A stretch of 64,000 nucleotides of DNA from an uncultured Lachnotalea sp. (GTDB taxonomy: Bacteria; Bacillota; Clostridia; Lachnospirales; Lachnospiraceae), in the NCBI GenBank assembly GCA_947066815.1, contig CAMSZT010000008.1, forward strand, positions 24,245-88,244, in the 5' to 3' direction. Of the stretch, positions 17,777-26,210 are shown one piece after another; the first letter of the stretch is position 1, and each line of letters opens with the position of its first letter. The notes beneath the pieces are model-generated. The model worked only from the letters and a program-made list of their open reading frames with translations, was not told where the DNA came from and made no database searches. The position numbers were made by a program, and so were the translations under genes.

Positions 17777-18826
17777 TTGAAAAGACCGTTCAGGCTCCAC
17801 TATCTCTCCAACCGGGTACTTTTTATGGGAGGGGTCGTCTTTGGATTTCTTTTTATCCAGACAGTCTGCTTCCTGTTTCTCTTTTTCCGGGGAGAAGCAG
17901 AGATTTGGCCCTTTTTTCTCTATCTGGGGCTTTTTGTGGGCGGGATCTCTGCTTTTCTGCTGTGGATCGTCCATCCCTATCTGCGCTCCGAAATGCTTGC
18001 CAGACGTTTTTTGGACGGTTATATCCTGGACGGCAAACAGAACCTGCAGATGGCGCTCCTCACCCCTTCCTCGAAGGAGCAGTGGGAGGAGGTGGAGCGG
18101 GTGCTCCATTCTCCCCAGATGATGGAGTTAAATAAAAGGCAGGCCCAGTATCTGGCCCTCCAGAACCAGATCAATCCCCATTTCCTCTACAACACACTGG
18201 AGAGTATCCGCGGGGAGGCCCTGATCGCCGGGCTTGGCGGTGTGGCAGATATGACGGAGGCCCTGGCAAAATTCTTCCGGTATACGATCACCAAGGTGGA
18301 GAATCTGGTCTCCGTGGAGGAGGAGCTTGACAACTGCGAGACTTATTTCCGCATCCAGAAATACCGGTTCGGAGACCGGCTGGAGCTCCATGTGGAATAT
18401 GAGGCGGAGGAGTTTGAGGAGATCATGAGCTGCCGAATTCCCAAGCTGACCCTTCAGCCCATCCTGGAAAACAGCATCATCCACGGGACGGAGCCCAAGG
18501 TGGGGACGGGAAATTTAAAGATCCAGTTTGAACGGACCGAGAGCCGTCTGATCATCCGGATCTCAGACGACGGCGTGGGCATGGACGAGGAAGCTCTGGC
18601 CAGGCTCAACCGCCGCCTGGGGCGGGACGGAAAGAGCCTGGACTGCCACAGGGAGCCGGAAAAAGGCGGGATCGCCCTGGTGAATGTCAACAACCGGATC
18701 CATCTGATCTTCGGGGAGGAATACGGCATGCATGTCTATTCCATGGCAGGAGCGGGGACGGATGTGGAGATCACCCTCCCCACGGCTGTGGACGAGGAGG
18801 ACATCCGGCGGAAGGGGATCTTATAA
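17777..18826 (+). CDS. YesM-type histidine kinase lacking an extracellular sensor domain
   Basis: 349 residues. Two transmembrane helices at about 15-37 and 45-66 are separated by only about seven residues, so nothing folded lies outside the cell. A His_kinase domain with NQINPHFLYNTLESIR (His135) and a HATPase_c domain with LILQPILENSIIHG-like N box and DDGVGMD follow. Ordinary YesM kinases have a 200-300-residue extracellular sensor. It starts with TTG (17777) behind GGAAAGGAG. Its end overlaps the start of the next gene by 1 bp. The design matches intramembrane-sensing kinases that read a transporter; that reading is inference. Confidence 0.9.
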   Translation: MKRPFRLHYLSNRVLFMGGVVFGFLFIQTVCFLFLFFRGEAEIWPFFLYLGLFVGGISAFLLWIVHPYLRSEMLARRFLDGYILDGKQNLQMALLTPSSKEQWEEVERVLHSPQMMELNKRQAQYLALQNQINPHFLYNTLESIRGEALIAGLGGVADMTEALAKFFRYTITKVENLVSVEEELDNCETYFRIQKYRFGDRLELHVEYEAEEFEEIMSCRIPKLTLQPILENSIIHGTEPKVGTGNLKIQFERTESRLIIRISDDGVGMDEEALARLNRRLGRDGKSLDCHREPEKGGIALVNVNNRIHLIFGEEYGMHVYSMAGAGTDVEITLPTAVDEEDIRRKGIL

Positions 18827-20331
18827 TGAGGCGGGAGATATTTCGGATGGAGCGGGTCACCTGCATCGAGCAGGGGATCACCCAGCTTGAGGATTTTAAC
18901 CTGCAGATCTACGAGGGGGAGATCATGGGCCTGCTCCTCATCAATGCCTACGGCCTGCAGACTTTTCTGAGCCTACTGGAGGCCAGCCTCCCTCTCTATG
19001 ACGGCTATATCTATTATAGCGGGAGACAGGTCAACTCCTGGAGGAGTTTCGGAAAAACCTATAACCGGATCAGCATCATCCGGACCCAGAGCAGTCTGGC
19101 GGAGGGCCTCACAGTGGCGGACAATGTGTTTGTCATGCGGCGGGGCTTTAAACAGCGCGTCATCCGGCCGGCCCTGCTGCAAAAACAGATGGAGCCGTTT
19201 TTTGAGGAGATCGGCATGGAGCTTTCCGCCGACATGTACGTGGAGAGGCTGAATACCTTTGAGCGGATCGTGGTGGAGATCCTGCGGGCGGTGATCCTGG
19301 GGCATAAGCTTATCGTCCTCCACGAGGTGGGGACCATCGTCAGCGGGGCGGAGCTGGAAAAGCTCCACGAGATCCTCCGCCACTATGCGGCCCGGGGCAC
19401 TTCCTTCCTCTATATCAGCCTCCACTATGAGGAGATCCTCCAGATCGGCGACAGGGCCGCCCTGTTTGCCCACGGAAGGATCCAGAGGGTGACCGGCCGG
19501 GCGGAGATGGAGAAGGATATGGTGCGGTTTTACTGCGGGGAATATGACCAGATGGTGAGGGGACGTCTGGAAAAGCTGGGGCCGCCGCCGGAGGACCGGA
19601 AAACCGTGGTCTCTTTCCAGGATGTGTCCTGTGACGGCCTCGACGGCCTCACTCTGGAGATCCGGGAGGGAGAGTGCCTGACGATCCAGAGCCTGAGCGA
19701 GGCTGTGTTCCAGAAGCTGGTGGGCATCCTGGAGGAAGAGGAGCCATTGACCGGCGGGCGGATCCTTGTGGACGGGAAGGCGGCGGGGCCGAGGAGGAGC
19801 AGGAGTGTCGCCGTGCTGAAAGAACAGCCCGCCAGGACCATGCTCTTTTCAGAACTGAACAACATGGACAATCTCTGCTTCGGCCTTTCCAGGCGGGTGG
19901 GCCATGTGTGGTTTGGAAGAAAGATTCGGGCCAGCCTCCGTCAGGAGTACGGGGAGGTGTTCGGGGAAGAGATTTTTTCCCTTTATCCGGACCAGCTCTC
20001 CGAGAGGCAGAAGTGCCGTCTGGTCTACACGAGGGTCCTCCTGCAGAGACCCCGGGCAGTATTCTGTATCCAGCCCTTTAAGGGGGCCGATCTGCCCCAC
20101 CGGATGTTTATCTGGCAGATGTTAAAGATGCTCCTGGACAAAAAGATCGCCGTGGTGATCCTGGCGGTAAACCTGGCGGACGCCCTGTCCCTGGCAGAAC
20201 GGCTTCTCAGGATCGATGCCTCCGGCGTGGCAGAGGAAATTGACAGAAGCGCTTTCGGCTCCCTTCCGGCGACGGCTCCCTGGAAATATCTGTATCAGGA
20301 AGGGGAAACCGGGAATCGGTTCCGGCCATGA
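18826..20331 (+). CDS. Degenerate double ABC protein related to RbsA, no ATP-binding motifs
   Basis: 501 residues with the two-domain size and order of RbsA. Domain 1 keeps fold landmarks (NLQIYEGEIMGLLLINAYG, a Q-loop region IRTQSSLAEGLTVADNVFV, and IGDRAALFAHGR). Walker A lacks GKS/T (INAYGLQTF), Walker B reads VLHEVGT instead of DEPT, the signature reads LNTFERIVVEI, and the H-loop His is displaced (YISLHYEE). Domain 2 likewise lacks Walker A (IQSLSEAVF) and Walker B (FCIQPFKGAD), with LSERQKCRLV in place of LSGGNQQKV. The frame is open over 1.5 kb with normal codon use, so it is maintained. As third gene of the two-component operon it is probably a signalling or scaffold protein rather than a transporter motor. 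Confidence 0.85.
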   Translation: MRREIFRMERVTCIEQGITQLEDFNLQIYEGEIMGLLLINAYGLQTFLSLLEASLPLYDGYIYYSGRQVNSWRSFGKTYNRISIIRTQSSLAEGLTVADNVFVMRRGFKQRVIRPALLQKQMEPFFEEIGMELSADMYVERLNTFERIVVEILRAVILGHKLIVLHEVGTIVSGAELEKLHEILRHYAARGTSFLYISLHYEEILQIGDRAALFAHGRIQRVTGRAEMEKDMVRFYCGEYDQMVRGRLEKLGPPPEDRKTVVSFQDVSCDGLDGLTLEIREGECLTIQSLSEAVFQKLVGILEEEEPLTGGRILVDGKAAGPRRSRSVAVLKEQPARTMLFSELNNMDNLCFGLSRRVGHVWFGRKIRASLRQEYGEVFGEEIFSLYPDQLSERQKCRLVYTRVLLQRPRAVFCIQPFKGADLPHRMFIWQMLKMLLDKKIAVVILAVNLADALSLAERLLRIDASGVAEEIDRSAFGSLPATAPWKYLYQEGETGNRFRP

Positions 20332-21106
20332 GGCTGGTGATCAGGAAACCGGCCGCGGCCAGAAACAGGCAGAACAGAAGGCCTTCCCCTGTGGGGAGGG
20401 ACGGCAGGGCGGAGAAAATGTCCCAGAGGGAGGCCATGACAAAGCCGAGGATGACCATGTAGGAGACTTCCGGCCGGTTTTTCATGGCCCGGTCCAGAAA
20501 ACGGGTCAGGAGCAAGATGCCAAAGACCATGCCGGCGAGAAAGGGGATCAGCAGGAAGATCTGTCCGGTCCCCATGGCGTTCAGGATAAACTCATAAACT
20601 CCCATGAGGTAGAGCATGGAAGAAAAGGAGATCCCCGGAAGCACCAGGGCGAGGGCGCCCAGGATCCCGGCGGTAAACTGGATGAGGATCCCGGACAGGG
20701 AGGCGCTCCCTCCCCGGAAGAGACCGTCCGGGAGAAGGCGGAGTAAAAAGACCAGGGCGATGCCGGCGGCGAGACAGAAGGCGGTGCGCCCGGAAAGTCC
20801 GGGACATCCTGCCGCCCGGTAAATGACGGGGACGCCGCCCACCATGACGCCCAGTACAAAAAAGGCCATTTCCTGGGGAAAATGCCGAATTAAGGCGGCC
20901 ATGGGCGCAGAGAGGAGAAGAAAGGCCGCCCCCGCGCCAAGTACGAATCGGAGCAGGAAGAGCAGGTCTTCTTTTTTGTGGGTATTTACCGCCGCGATCA
21001 GGCGTTCATAGACTCCGAAGATCATGGACATGGTGCCGCCGCTGACGCCGGGGATCAGCATGGAACCTCCGATGAGAAATGCCTTGAGACAGAGAGAACG
21101 GTCCAT
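20207..21106 (-). CDS. popT: DUF368 membrane protein, PopT-like undecaprenyl-phosphate translocase
   Basis: A 299-residue protein with eight or more hydrophobic segments and the DUF368 hallmarks: KAFLIGGSMLIPGVSGGTMSMIFGVYE near the N-terminus and a second internal copy LVLPGISFSSMLYLMGVYE. Members of DUF368 (PopT) and DedA are known to recycle undecaprenyl phosphate across the membrane for cell-wall synthesis. AAAAGGAG precedes the ATG. The last 40 residues are hydrophilic and Arg-rich and overlap, tail to tail, 125 bp of the pseudo-ATPase gene on the other strand, so the tail may be a read-through extension. Confidence 0.85.
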   Translation of the reverse strand: MDRSLCLKAFLIGGSMLIPGVSGGTMSMIFGVYERLIAAVNTHKKEDLLFLLRFVLGAGAAFLLLSAPMAALIRHFPQEMAFFVLGVMVGGVPVIYRAAGCPGLSGRTAFCLAAGIALVFLLRLLPDGLFRGGSASLSGILIQFTAGILGALALVLPGISFSSMLYLMGVYEFILNAMGTGQIFLLIPFLAGMVFGILLLTRFLDRAMKNRPEVSYMVILGFVMASLWDIFSALPSLPTGEGLLFCLFLAAAGFLITSLMAGTDSRFPLPDTDISREPSPEGSRKRFCQFPLPRRRHRS

Positions 21107-21212
21107 GGGGTTTCTCCTTTTGCCGGACCAGAGATTATTTTTATTTTATGTGGACGGCCCGCGGGGTATACCTTATATAACTTAATTTACCGCGCGGAGC
21201 GCATGCATTTTA

Positions 21213-21245
21213 AAAGAGGCTGTCCGGAAACAGACAGCCCCTTTG
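21213..21245 (-). terminator. Terminator of the surface-protein gene
   Basis: On the minus strand a GGCTGTC/GACAGCC stem (21233-21239 with 21218-21224), extended by AAAG/CTTT, ends in TTTTAAAA about 20 bp past the stop. It lies between the surface protein gene and popT, which is read in the same direction. Confidence 0.7.
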
Positions 21246-21259
21246 TCATTTGTGACCGG

Positions 21260-24200
21260 TCACTTAAACCTGTGCGGCCTCTTTTGTAGCAGCAGTATGC
21301 CCATCAGTGACATCAGCATAAGCAGAAACCATGGAAGCGCCTGTGTGCCGTCCCCGGTCTGGGGCGAAGTCTGCCGCCCGGAACTGCCTGAATTCTGGCT
21401 GCCCGCTGCCGTCGGTGTTTTGCTTCCCGGCATAGACGGCCCGGATGTGCCGGAGCCGTTCGGATCGTTTGGCGGTTGAGAAGGAGGGTCGGTTTTTTCA
21501 CCCGGCGTAGACGGTCCGGACGAGTTCGGATCATCCGGGTCTTCCGGCGATTGGGAGGGAGGATCGTCTTCCCCGTCCGACGTCGTCCCCTGGGGCGTAT
21601 GCCGGTTGGTGATGACATATCCGTTTACCGCGGACGTATAGCCCTCCGGCACATGCAGCTCCTTTACGGAATAGATGTAAGGTGCTCCGCTGCCGTCTCT
21701 GGCCTCCAGCCCCGTATATTCTTTCCTCCAGCTATTGGCCTCTGACAAAACGATCCGGTCAAATTCCCGGTCATTTTGATATAGGACCACTTCGATGGAT
21801 CCCGGCCGCAGGCCGTCCTTGTTGTTTTCGTCATCCCAGATCTTCACCACCAGAAGCCGCGTTTTTTCCGGCTCCTCCCGATGATCGAGATAATGGTTGG
21901 TGATCGTATAACCGCTTACCGTTGAGGTATAATCCTCCGGGACATCGACTTCCTTTACCGAATATACATAGGGCGTGCCGGATGCATCTTTTGCGTTCAC
22001 ATCCAGATAGGTATGGCTCCAGTTGTTGTTGGCACTCAACAATACGGAGTCAAACCAGATGCCGTTCCGATATACGGCGATCTCTATCATTTCCGGCCGG
22101 ACGTTGTCGGCGTTGTCGTTGTCATCCCATCTTTTTTGAACGGTAAAGGATGTTTTTTCGGTTTCGGTATCTCCTTTCAGGACATGCTTGTTGGTGATCT
22201 CATATCCGTTTACCGCAGACCGATATCCGTCCGCAACGGTTTCTTCTTTCACGGTATATACGTATGTGCGGCCCGCGCCGTTGGTTTTTGGCATGTGTTC
22301 AAACTTATGGGACCAGTGATTCCCGGCATTTAAAGTCACGCGGTCCAGCTCCTCGGTATCCCGATATAAGATCGCAACGACCGCTTCCGGGCGCAGGCCG
22401 TCCTGGTCGTTCGCGTCGTCCCATATCTTCCGCACCTCAAAATCCGTATACTCCACGGGCGTATGGGTATTTGTCACGGTAAATCCGTCTGTGCTTGCCG
22501 TATAGCCGTCGGGAACCGAGACTTCTCTCACCGAATATCGGTATTCGTTTCCGTTTGCATCAAACCGGTCTACCTTGGAATATACATGCTTCCATTGGTT
22601 TGACGCGTTCAATGTGACAGTCTCCCATACAACGTCATTTCTCAGGACCTGGATCTCGATCTCTTCCGGACGGATGCCGTCCTGGTCGTTTGCGTCGTTC
22701 CAGATTTTTGAGACCGTAAAGTCCCGGTATATGTAGGAATTGGTAATGACTGTACCCGAAATGCTCTTCAGATAGTCGGGTACTTCGATTTCGTCCACAT
22801 AGTAAACCCAGGGTTGATTTGCGTCGTCCAGTGTCGGCAGGTCTGTCCAGGTGTATTTCCATCCGTCTGCCGCCGAGACGGGCCGGGTATCGATGACTTC
22901 GTCTACGTCGGTCAGTTTACCCCCCACAAACTGACTGCCCTTGTGCTTTAATGTGACCTCCAGGCTTTGCGGCCTTTCGCCGTACTTGTCCTGAAAATCA
23001 TCCCAGACTTTGCGGGCGGTTATGGTCTGTACGGGCATACCGATGTTGATCGCGCCGTTTCCGCCGATCCCGCCCCCATGGGTGTTGCAGGTGTTGCCGG
23101 ATATGACGACGCCCGCGATCCCATTGGCAAGTCTTTTATGATCTTCGGACATGGTGGCGGTAAAACGCATGCCTTCCAGATATTTTTCGGCCTGTTTGAT
23201 CTCCATCTCCTGCCAGGGGCCGGATGCGGTGTCACGTCCCAGACCGGCATAATCGATATCCGTACGGCCGATCCCCTGTGTGGCGAGCGTTCCCTTGCCG
23301 TCCAGATATAAGTCCTGGGCCCTGGCATTTTCCCCGCTTCCCGTGGATGCGTTTCCATACAATGCCATGCCGGTACCGCTGTGGGCCTGCACGATCGCTT
23401 CCCCGCAGCCGCCGATGCCGCCGCCTCCGCGGGCCGTGTTATCTGTGATCACGACGCCGTTTATCTGAAGGTCCGCACCATATGTGCCCTGCGTGCTGTC
23501 AACCTTGTGTTCCACAAAGATGCCGCCGCCGGCAAATTGATGACTGGCGGTATCCAGCGCCTGGTTTCCCTGGATCAGGATCTTATTATTCGGCGTGCCC
23601 TGGATAAATCCTTTGTTGAATAAGAAGATACCGCCGCCGATATCGCCTGTATTATTCGTGATATGTCCGGCTGTGATCCTCAGATCGTGCCTGGAGTAAA
23701 TGCCGCCGCCCCCGTAGGCGCAGGTATTCCCGTCGATCTGCGCATGTCCCTCCATTTCCAGGTCATAGGCCCATACGCCGCCGCCCTGGCTTCTGTAACT
23801 GCTGTACTCCACGGCCTTGTTGCCGGATATCTGCGCGTTTCCGCTCAGATACAGGTTTCCGGGGCTGTTCATATAGGTAGTCGACGCGCCCTGCGGGCCG
23901 ATACAGCCGGCTACCACGCCGCCGCCCCAGCAGGCCTGGTTATCGTGGATGTTTGCAGAGCCTTTTAACGTGAGGTTCTGGCCGTGGACCGCGCCGCCCA
24001 TCTGATAGGCGGTATTGCCGGAAAATTCGCCGCCCTCGATGACGGCTTCTCCCAGCACGTAGACTGCGCCGCCAAATCCGGCAGTGTTATTTACAAATTT
24101 CGGGGCGCCCCCGATCTGCAGGCCGCCTTCCGTATAGACGGCGCCTCCATAGGTAAAGTGGTCGCCGTTACCTGCCTGATTGTTTTCGAAGGTACCGGCC

Positions 24201-25768
24201 GTTATCCGGATCTGGCTTTGCTGTAGGGCTCTGATGACGGCTCCCTGATTGGACCGGTTATCATAAAAGCGCCCGCCGGAAATCGTTATATTACCGGCTA
24301 TGGCCACGACCGCACCGCCCGCCGTATTCGCGGCGCCGCAGTCATGCATGCTGCCGGACGCAAAATGCAGCGCTGAATCTTCGATCAAAAAACCGCGCTG
24401 GTTTTGGCCGGACACTTCGATGCCGTCCACCGTAAACTCGCTGTTTCCCTGCACATTGACGATCACATAATAGGCATTCGACACGGGTTTTTGTGTCAAA
24501 ACACCGTTTCCGCGAAATGTAACCTGGCCTCCCTCGATCAGAAAGAGCTGTCCGGTGTTTGCGCCGGAGCCCTCTATGGTATGTCCGTCAAAATCAATCG
24601 TTATATTTTTTGTGACCGTCACGCTCTCCTGTTCCCGGAAATTACGGGGAAGGATCAGCGTTCCGTCCACAGGCGTTTTATCGATCAGCTCCTGCAGTGT
24701 TTCTGTATTTCCTACGAATGCATTTCCGGAAGTGTTTATGACTGCACTCCCGGTCTGATCTGTCTGGTTGATGCGGTTATCGACGATCCGGCAGTCGCCG
24801 TCAAGATCCAGCGTTGAATTACCCTCGACATAGATGCCGCCGCCCAGCGGGGAAGAATTTTCGGATACCACCGCGTCGCCATAAATACGGCATGCCGCGT
24901 TGAGCACATGGATGCCGCCGCCGGCCGTATCGGCGCTGTTGTCCGTGATCCGGGCGCTGCCATGTATATCCGCCGCCGCGCCGCTCTGTATCCGGATACC
25001 GCCGCCAGAACCGCTCGTTTTATTTCCGGATACCTCTCCCCCGGACATATCCAGGCGGCCGCCTGTGCCGTGCACGACGATCCCGGCGCCGTTGGCAGAG
25101 GAGGTATTTCCCGATATGCATCCGTCGTACAGCATAAATGTGCCGGCGCAGAAGACACCCCTGTTGCAGCTTATGCTGTGGATATCCGTCCCCCGGTCCA
25201 CAAGTGTCCCGGATGCGGTCACACTGATGACGTTATCCCCGCCGGAGAACCGTAAACTGCCCTCTCCGGAAAGCTCCAGGCTGCCGGAGACGGTGATCAT
25301 ATTGTCTGCAGAGGAAGCTGCCGTGCCGGACAGTTCATATCCGTTTAGATCCAGGACCAGCGTTTCCGTTACAGAAAGTGCGGTGGATATGGATCTGTCT
25401 TCCAGCAGGGTTATGGTATCGCCGTTTACAGAAATGCCGTCCGGGCCGAGAGCATCCGTCCACGCCTGGATGTCGGCCGATGAAGCCTGTATGGCGGCAT
25501 CGGTCTGAGCCTTCTCAGGTCCGGTCTCTGCCGTTGTTTTGTTTTCGGGTCCTGTCTCTGCCGGGCTGCTGCCTGCATCCATGATCTCATCCGGGGTGGT
25601 CTCCGGTGATCCGCTGTCTGGTCTTTGGGTATCGTCGTTTGCTTCTGCCGTCTCCACGGCATAGGACGCGGATGCCCGCGCAGCCTGAGGGACGGGGATT
25701 GCCAGCACAGCCGCAAGGATGACTGCCAGGCTTTTTCTTGCAAAAGCATGTTTCAACCTGCATCTCAT
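21260..25768 (-). CDS. Large cell-wall-anchored surface protein: beta-helix plus five CnaB repeats
   Basis: 1502 residues. A signal peptide (about 1-35, ending near ASA) precedes an acidic Thr/Glu-rich region (40-95) and then a long right-handed beta-helix region (about 110-890) with many GGGI and GNTA/GNKA turns, typical of polymorphic adhesin-like repeats. Five CnaB modules follow at about 913, 1018, 1110, 1209 and 1304, each opening with a VxKxWDD block and ending in (V/I)TN. They usually form Lys-Asn isopeptide bonds. A Pro/Ser/Asp-rich wall spanner leads to the sorting signal SPQTGDGT near 1466, a hydrophobic segment and a RPHRFK tail. SPXTG fits the (S/P)PXTG sortase signal known from Clostridioides difficile. 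Likely adhesion to host or diet glycans. Codon use is somewhat less GC-rich than neighbours. Confidence 0.92.
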   Translation of the reverse strand: MRCRLKHAFARKSLAVILAAVLAIPVPQAARASASYAVETAEANDDTQRPDSGSPETTPDEIMDAGSSPAETGPENKTTAETGPEKAQTDAAIQASSADIQAWTDALGPDGISVNGDTITLLEDRSISTALSVTETLVLDLNGYELSGTAASSADNMITVSGSLELSGEGSLRFSGGDNVISVTASGTLVDRGTDIHSISCNRGVFCAGTFMLYDGCISGNTSSANGAGIVVHGTGGRLDMSGGEVSGNKTSGSGGGIRIQSGAAADIHGSARITDNSADTAGGGIHVLNAACRIYGDAVVSENSSPLGGGIYVEGNSTLDLDGDCRIVDNRINQTDQTGSAVINTSGNAFVGNTETLQELIDKTPVDGTLILPRNFREQESVTVTKNITIDFDGHTIEGSGANTGQLFLIEGGQVTFRGNGVLTQKPVSNAYYVIVNVQGNSEFTVDGIEVSGQNQRGFLIEDSALHFASGSMHDCGAANTAGGAVVAIAGNITISGGRFYDNRSNQGAVIRALQQSQIRITAGTFENNQAGNGDHFTYGGAVYTEGGLQIGGAPKFVNNTAGFGGAVYVLGEAVIEGGEFSGNTAYQMGGAVHGQNLTLKGSANIHDNQACWGGGVVAGCIGPQGASTTYMNSPGNLYLSGNAQISGNKAVEYSSYRSQGGGVWAYDLEMEGHAQIDGNTCAYGGGGIYSRHDLRITAGHITNNTGDIGGGIFLFNKGFIQGTPNNKILIQGNQALDTASHQFAGGGIFVEHKVDSTQGTYGADLQINGVVITDNTARGGGGIGGCGEAIVQAHSGTGMALYGNASTGSGENARAQDLYLDGKGTLATQGIGRTDIDYAGLGRDTASGPWQEMEIKQAEKYLEGMRFTATMSEDHKRLANGIAGVVISGNTCNTHGGGIGGNGAINIGMPVQTITARKVWDDFQDKYGERPQSLEVTLKHKGSQFVGGKLTDVDEVIDTRPVSAADGWKYTWTDLPTLDDANQPWVYYVDEIEVPDYLKSISGTVITNSYIYRDFTVSKIWNDANDQDGIRPEEIEIQVLRNDVVWETVTLNASNQWKHVYSKVDRFDANGNEYRYSVREVSVPDGYTASTDGFTVTNTHTPVEYTDFEVRKIWDDANDQDGLRPEAVVAILYRDTEELDRVTLNAGNHWSHKFEHMPKTNGAGRTYVYTVKEETVADGYRSAVNGYEITNKHVLKGDTETEKTSFTVQKRWDDNDNADNVRPEMIEIAVYRNGIWFDSVLLSANNNWSHTYLDVNAKDASGTPYVYSVKEVDVPEDYTSTVSGYTITNHYLDHREEPEKTRLLVVKIWDDENNKDGLRPGSIEVVLYQNDREFDRIVLSEANSWRKEYTGLEARDGSGAPYIYSVKELHVPEGYTSAVNGYVITNRHTPQGTTSDGEDDPPSQSPEDPDDPNSSGPSTPGEKTDPPSQPPNDPNGSGTSGPSMPGSKTPTAAGSQNSGSSGRQTSPQTGDGTQALPWFLLMLMSLMGILLLQKRPHRFK

Positions 25769-25804
25769 CTTTCTAAAACGCCTCCTGCTGTATTTATTAG
25801 AGAG

Positions 25805-25833
25805 ATTATAACCGATTTTTTATAAGAATACAA
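25805..25833 (-). promoter_or_regulatory. Promoter of the surface-protein gene
   Basis: On the minus strand, TTGTAT (25833-25828) and TATAAT (25810-25805) have a 17-bp spacer. The -10 ends 37 bp before the start codon. Confidence 0.75.
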
Positions 25834-25913
25834 GAATAAGCTTCTGTCCGCCGGCCGCCGTGCAAGAGGGCGCAGAGAAATTGACAGAAAATTTGAGGGG
25901 CGGTGAAAACCGC

Positions 25914-25942
25914 TTGCATATTGACGGCAGGTATGGTACAAT
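25914..25942 (+). promoter_or_regulatory. Promoter of tRNA-Leu
   Basis: TTGCAT (25914-25919) and TACAAT (25937-25942) with a 17-bp spacer and TGG ahead of the -10. A 13-bp direct repeat TTTGAGGGGCGGT lies on each side (25892-25904 and 25952-25964). Confidence 0.65.
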
Positions 25943-25983
25943 AACTTTCGGTTTGAGGGGCGGTCAGGCCCGGAAGACCCTTT

Positions 25984-26066
25984 GCGGATGTGGCGGAATG
26001 GCAGACGCATCAGACTCAAAATCTGACGGGGGCGACCTCGTGTGGGTTCAAGTCCCACCATCCGCA
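25984..26066 (+). tRNA. tRNA-Leu, anticodon CAA
   Basis: 83 nt with a 7-bp acceptor stem GCGGATG/CATCCGC, discriminator A, a long variable arm (class II) and a TPsiC arm GTGGG-TTCAAGT-CCCAC. The anticodon arm TCAGA-CTCAAAA-TCTGA puts CAA at positions 34-36, decoding UUG. CCA is not encoded. Confidence 0.96.
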
Positions 26067-26102
26067 GGTACGATTAGCGTCGAAGAATACAGGAGATCGT
26101 GA

Positions 26103-26128
26103 AAACCCGGTGTTTATGCGGGTTTTGC
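26103..26128 (+). terminator. Terminator of tRNA-Leu
   Basis: AAAACCCG pairs with CGGGTTTT around a short loop, about 35 bp after the tRNA end. Confidence 0.6.
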
Positions 26129-26157
26129 GGTCTTCTTTATTTTTTTGGAACCGACTC

Positions 26158-26207
26158 AAAAGGTGCAGGATCCGGGAAGTGTCCGGATGCTGCACCTTTT
26201 TTACAGA
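26158..26207. terminator. Bidirectional terminator between tRNA-Leu and the URO-D gene
   Basis: AAAAGGTGCAG pairs with CTGCACCTTTT, with an inner CCGG/CCGG pairing and T/A runs on both sides. It can end the plus-strand tRNA transcript and, on the minus strand, the URO-D transcript. Confidence 0.75.
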
Positions 26208-26210
26208 ATA

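Noticed and set aside
20216..21289. Plus-strand frames opposite the DUF368 gene
   Set aside because: Low-complexity shadows; the minus-strand gene has membrane helices, family motifs and a ribosome-binding site.
21476..25584. Numerous plus-strand frames opposite the surface protein
   Set aside because: No domains, cysteine/proline-rich composition typical of antisense translation, no start signals.
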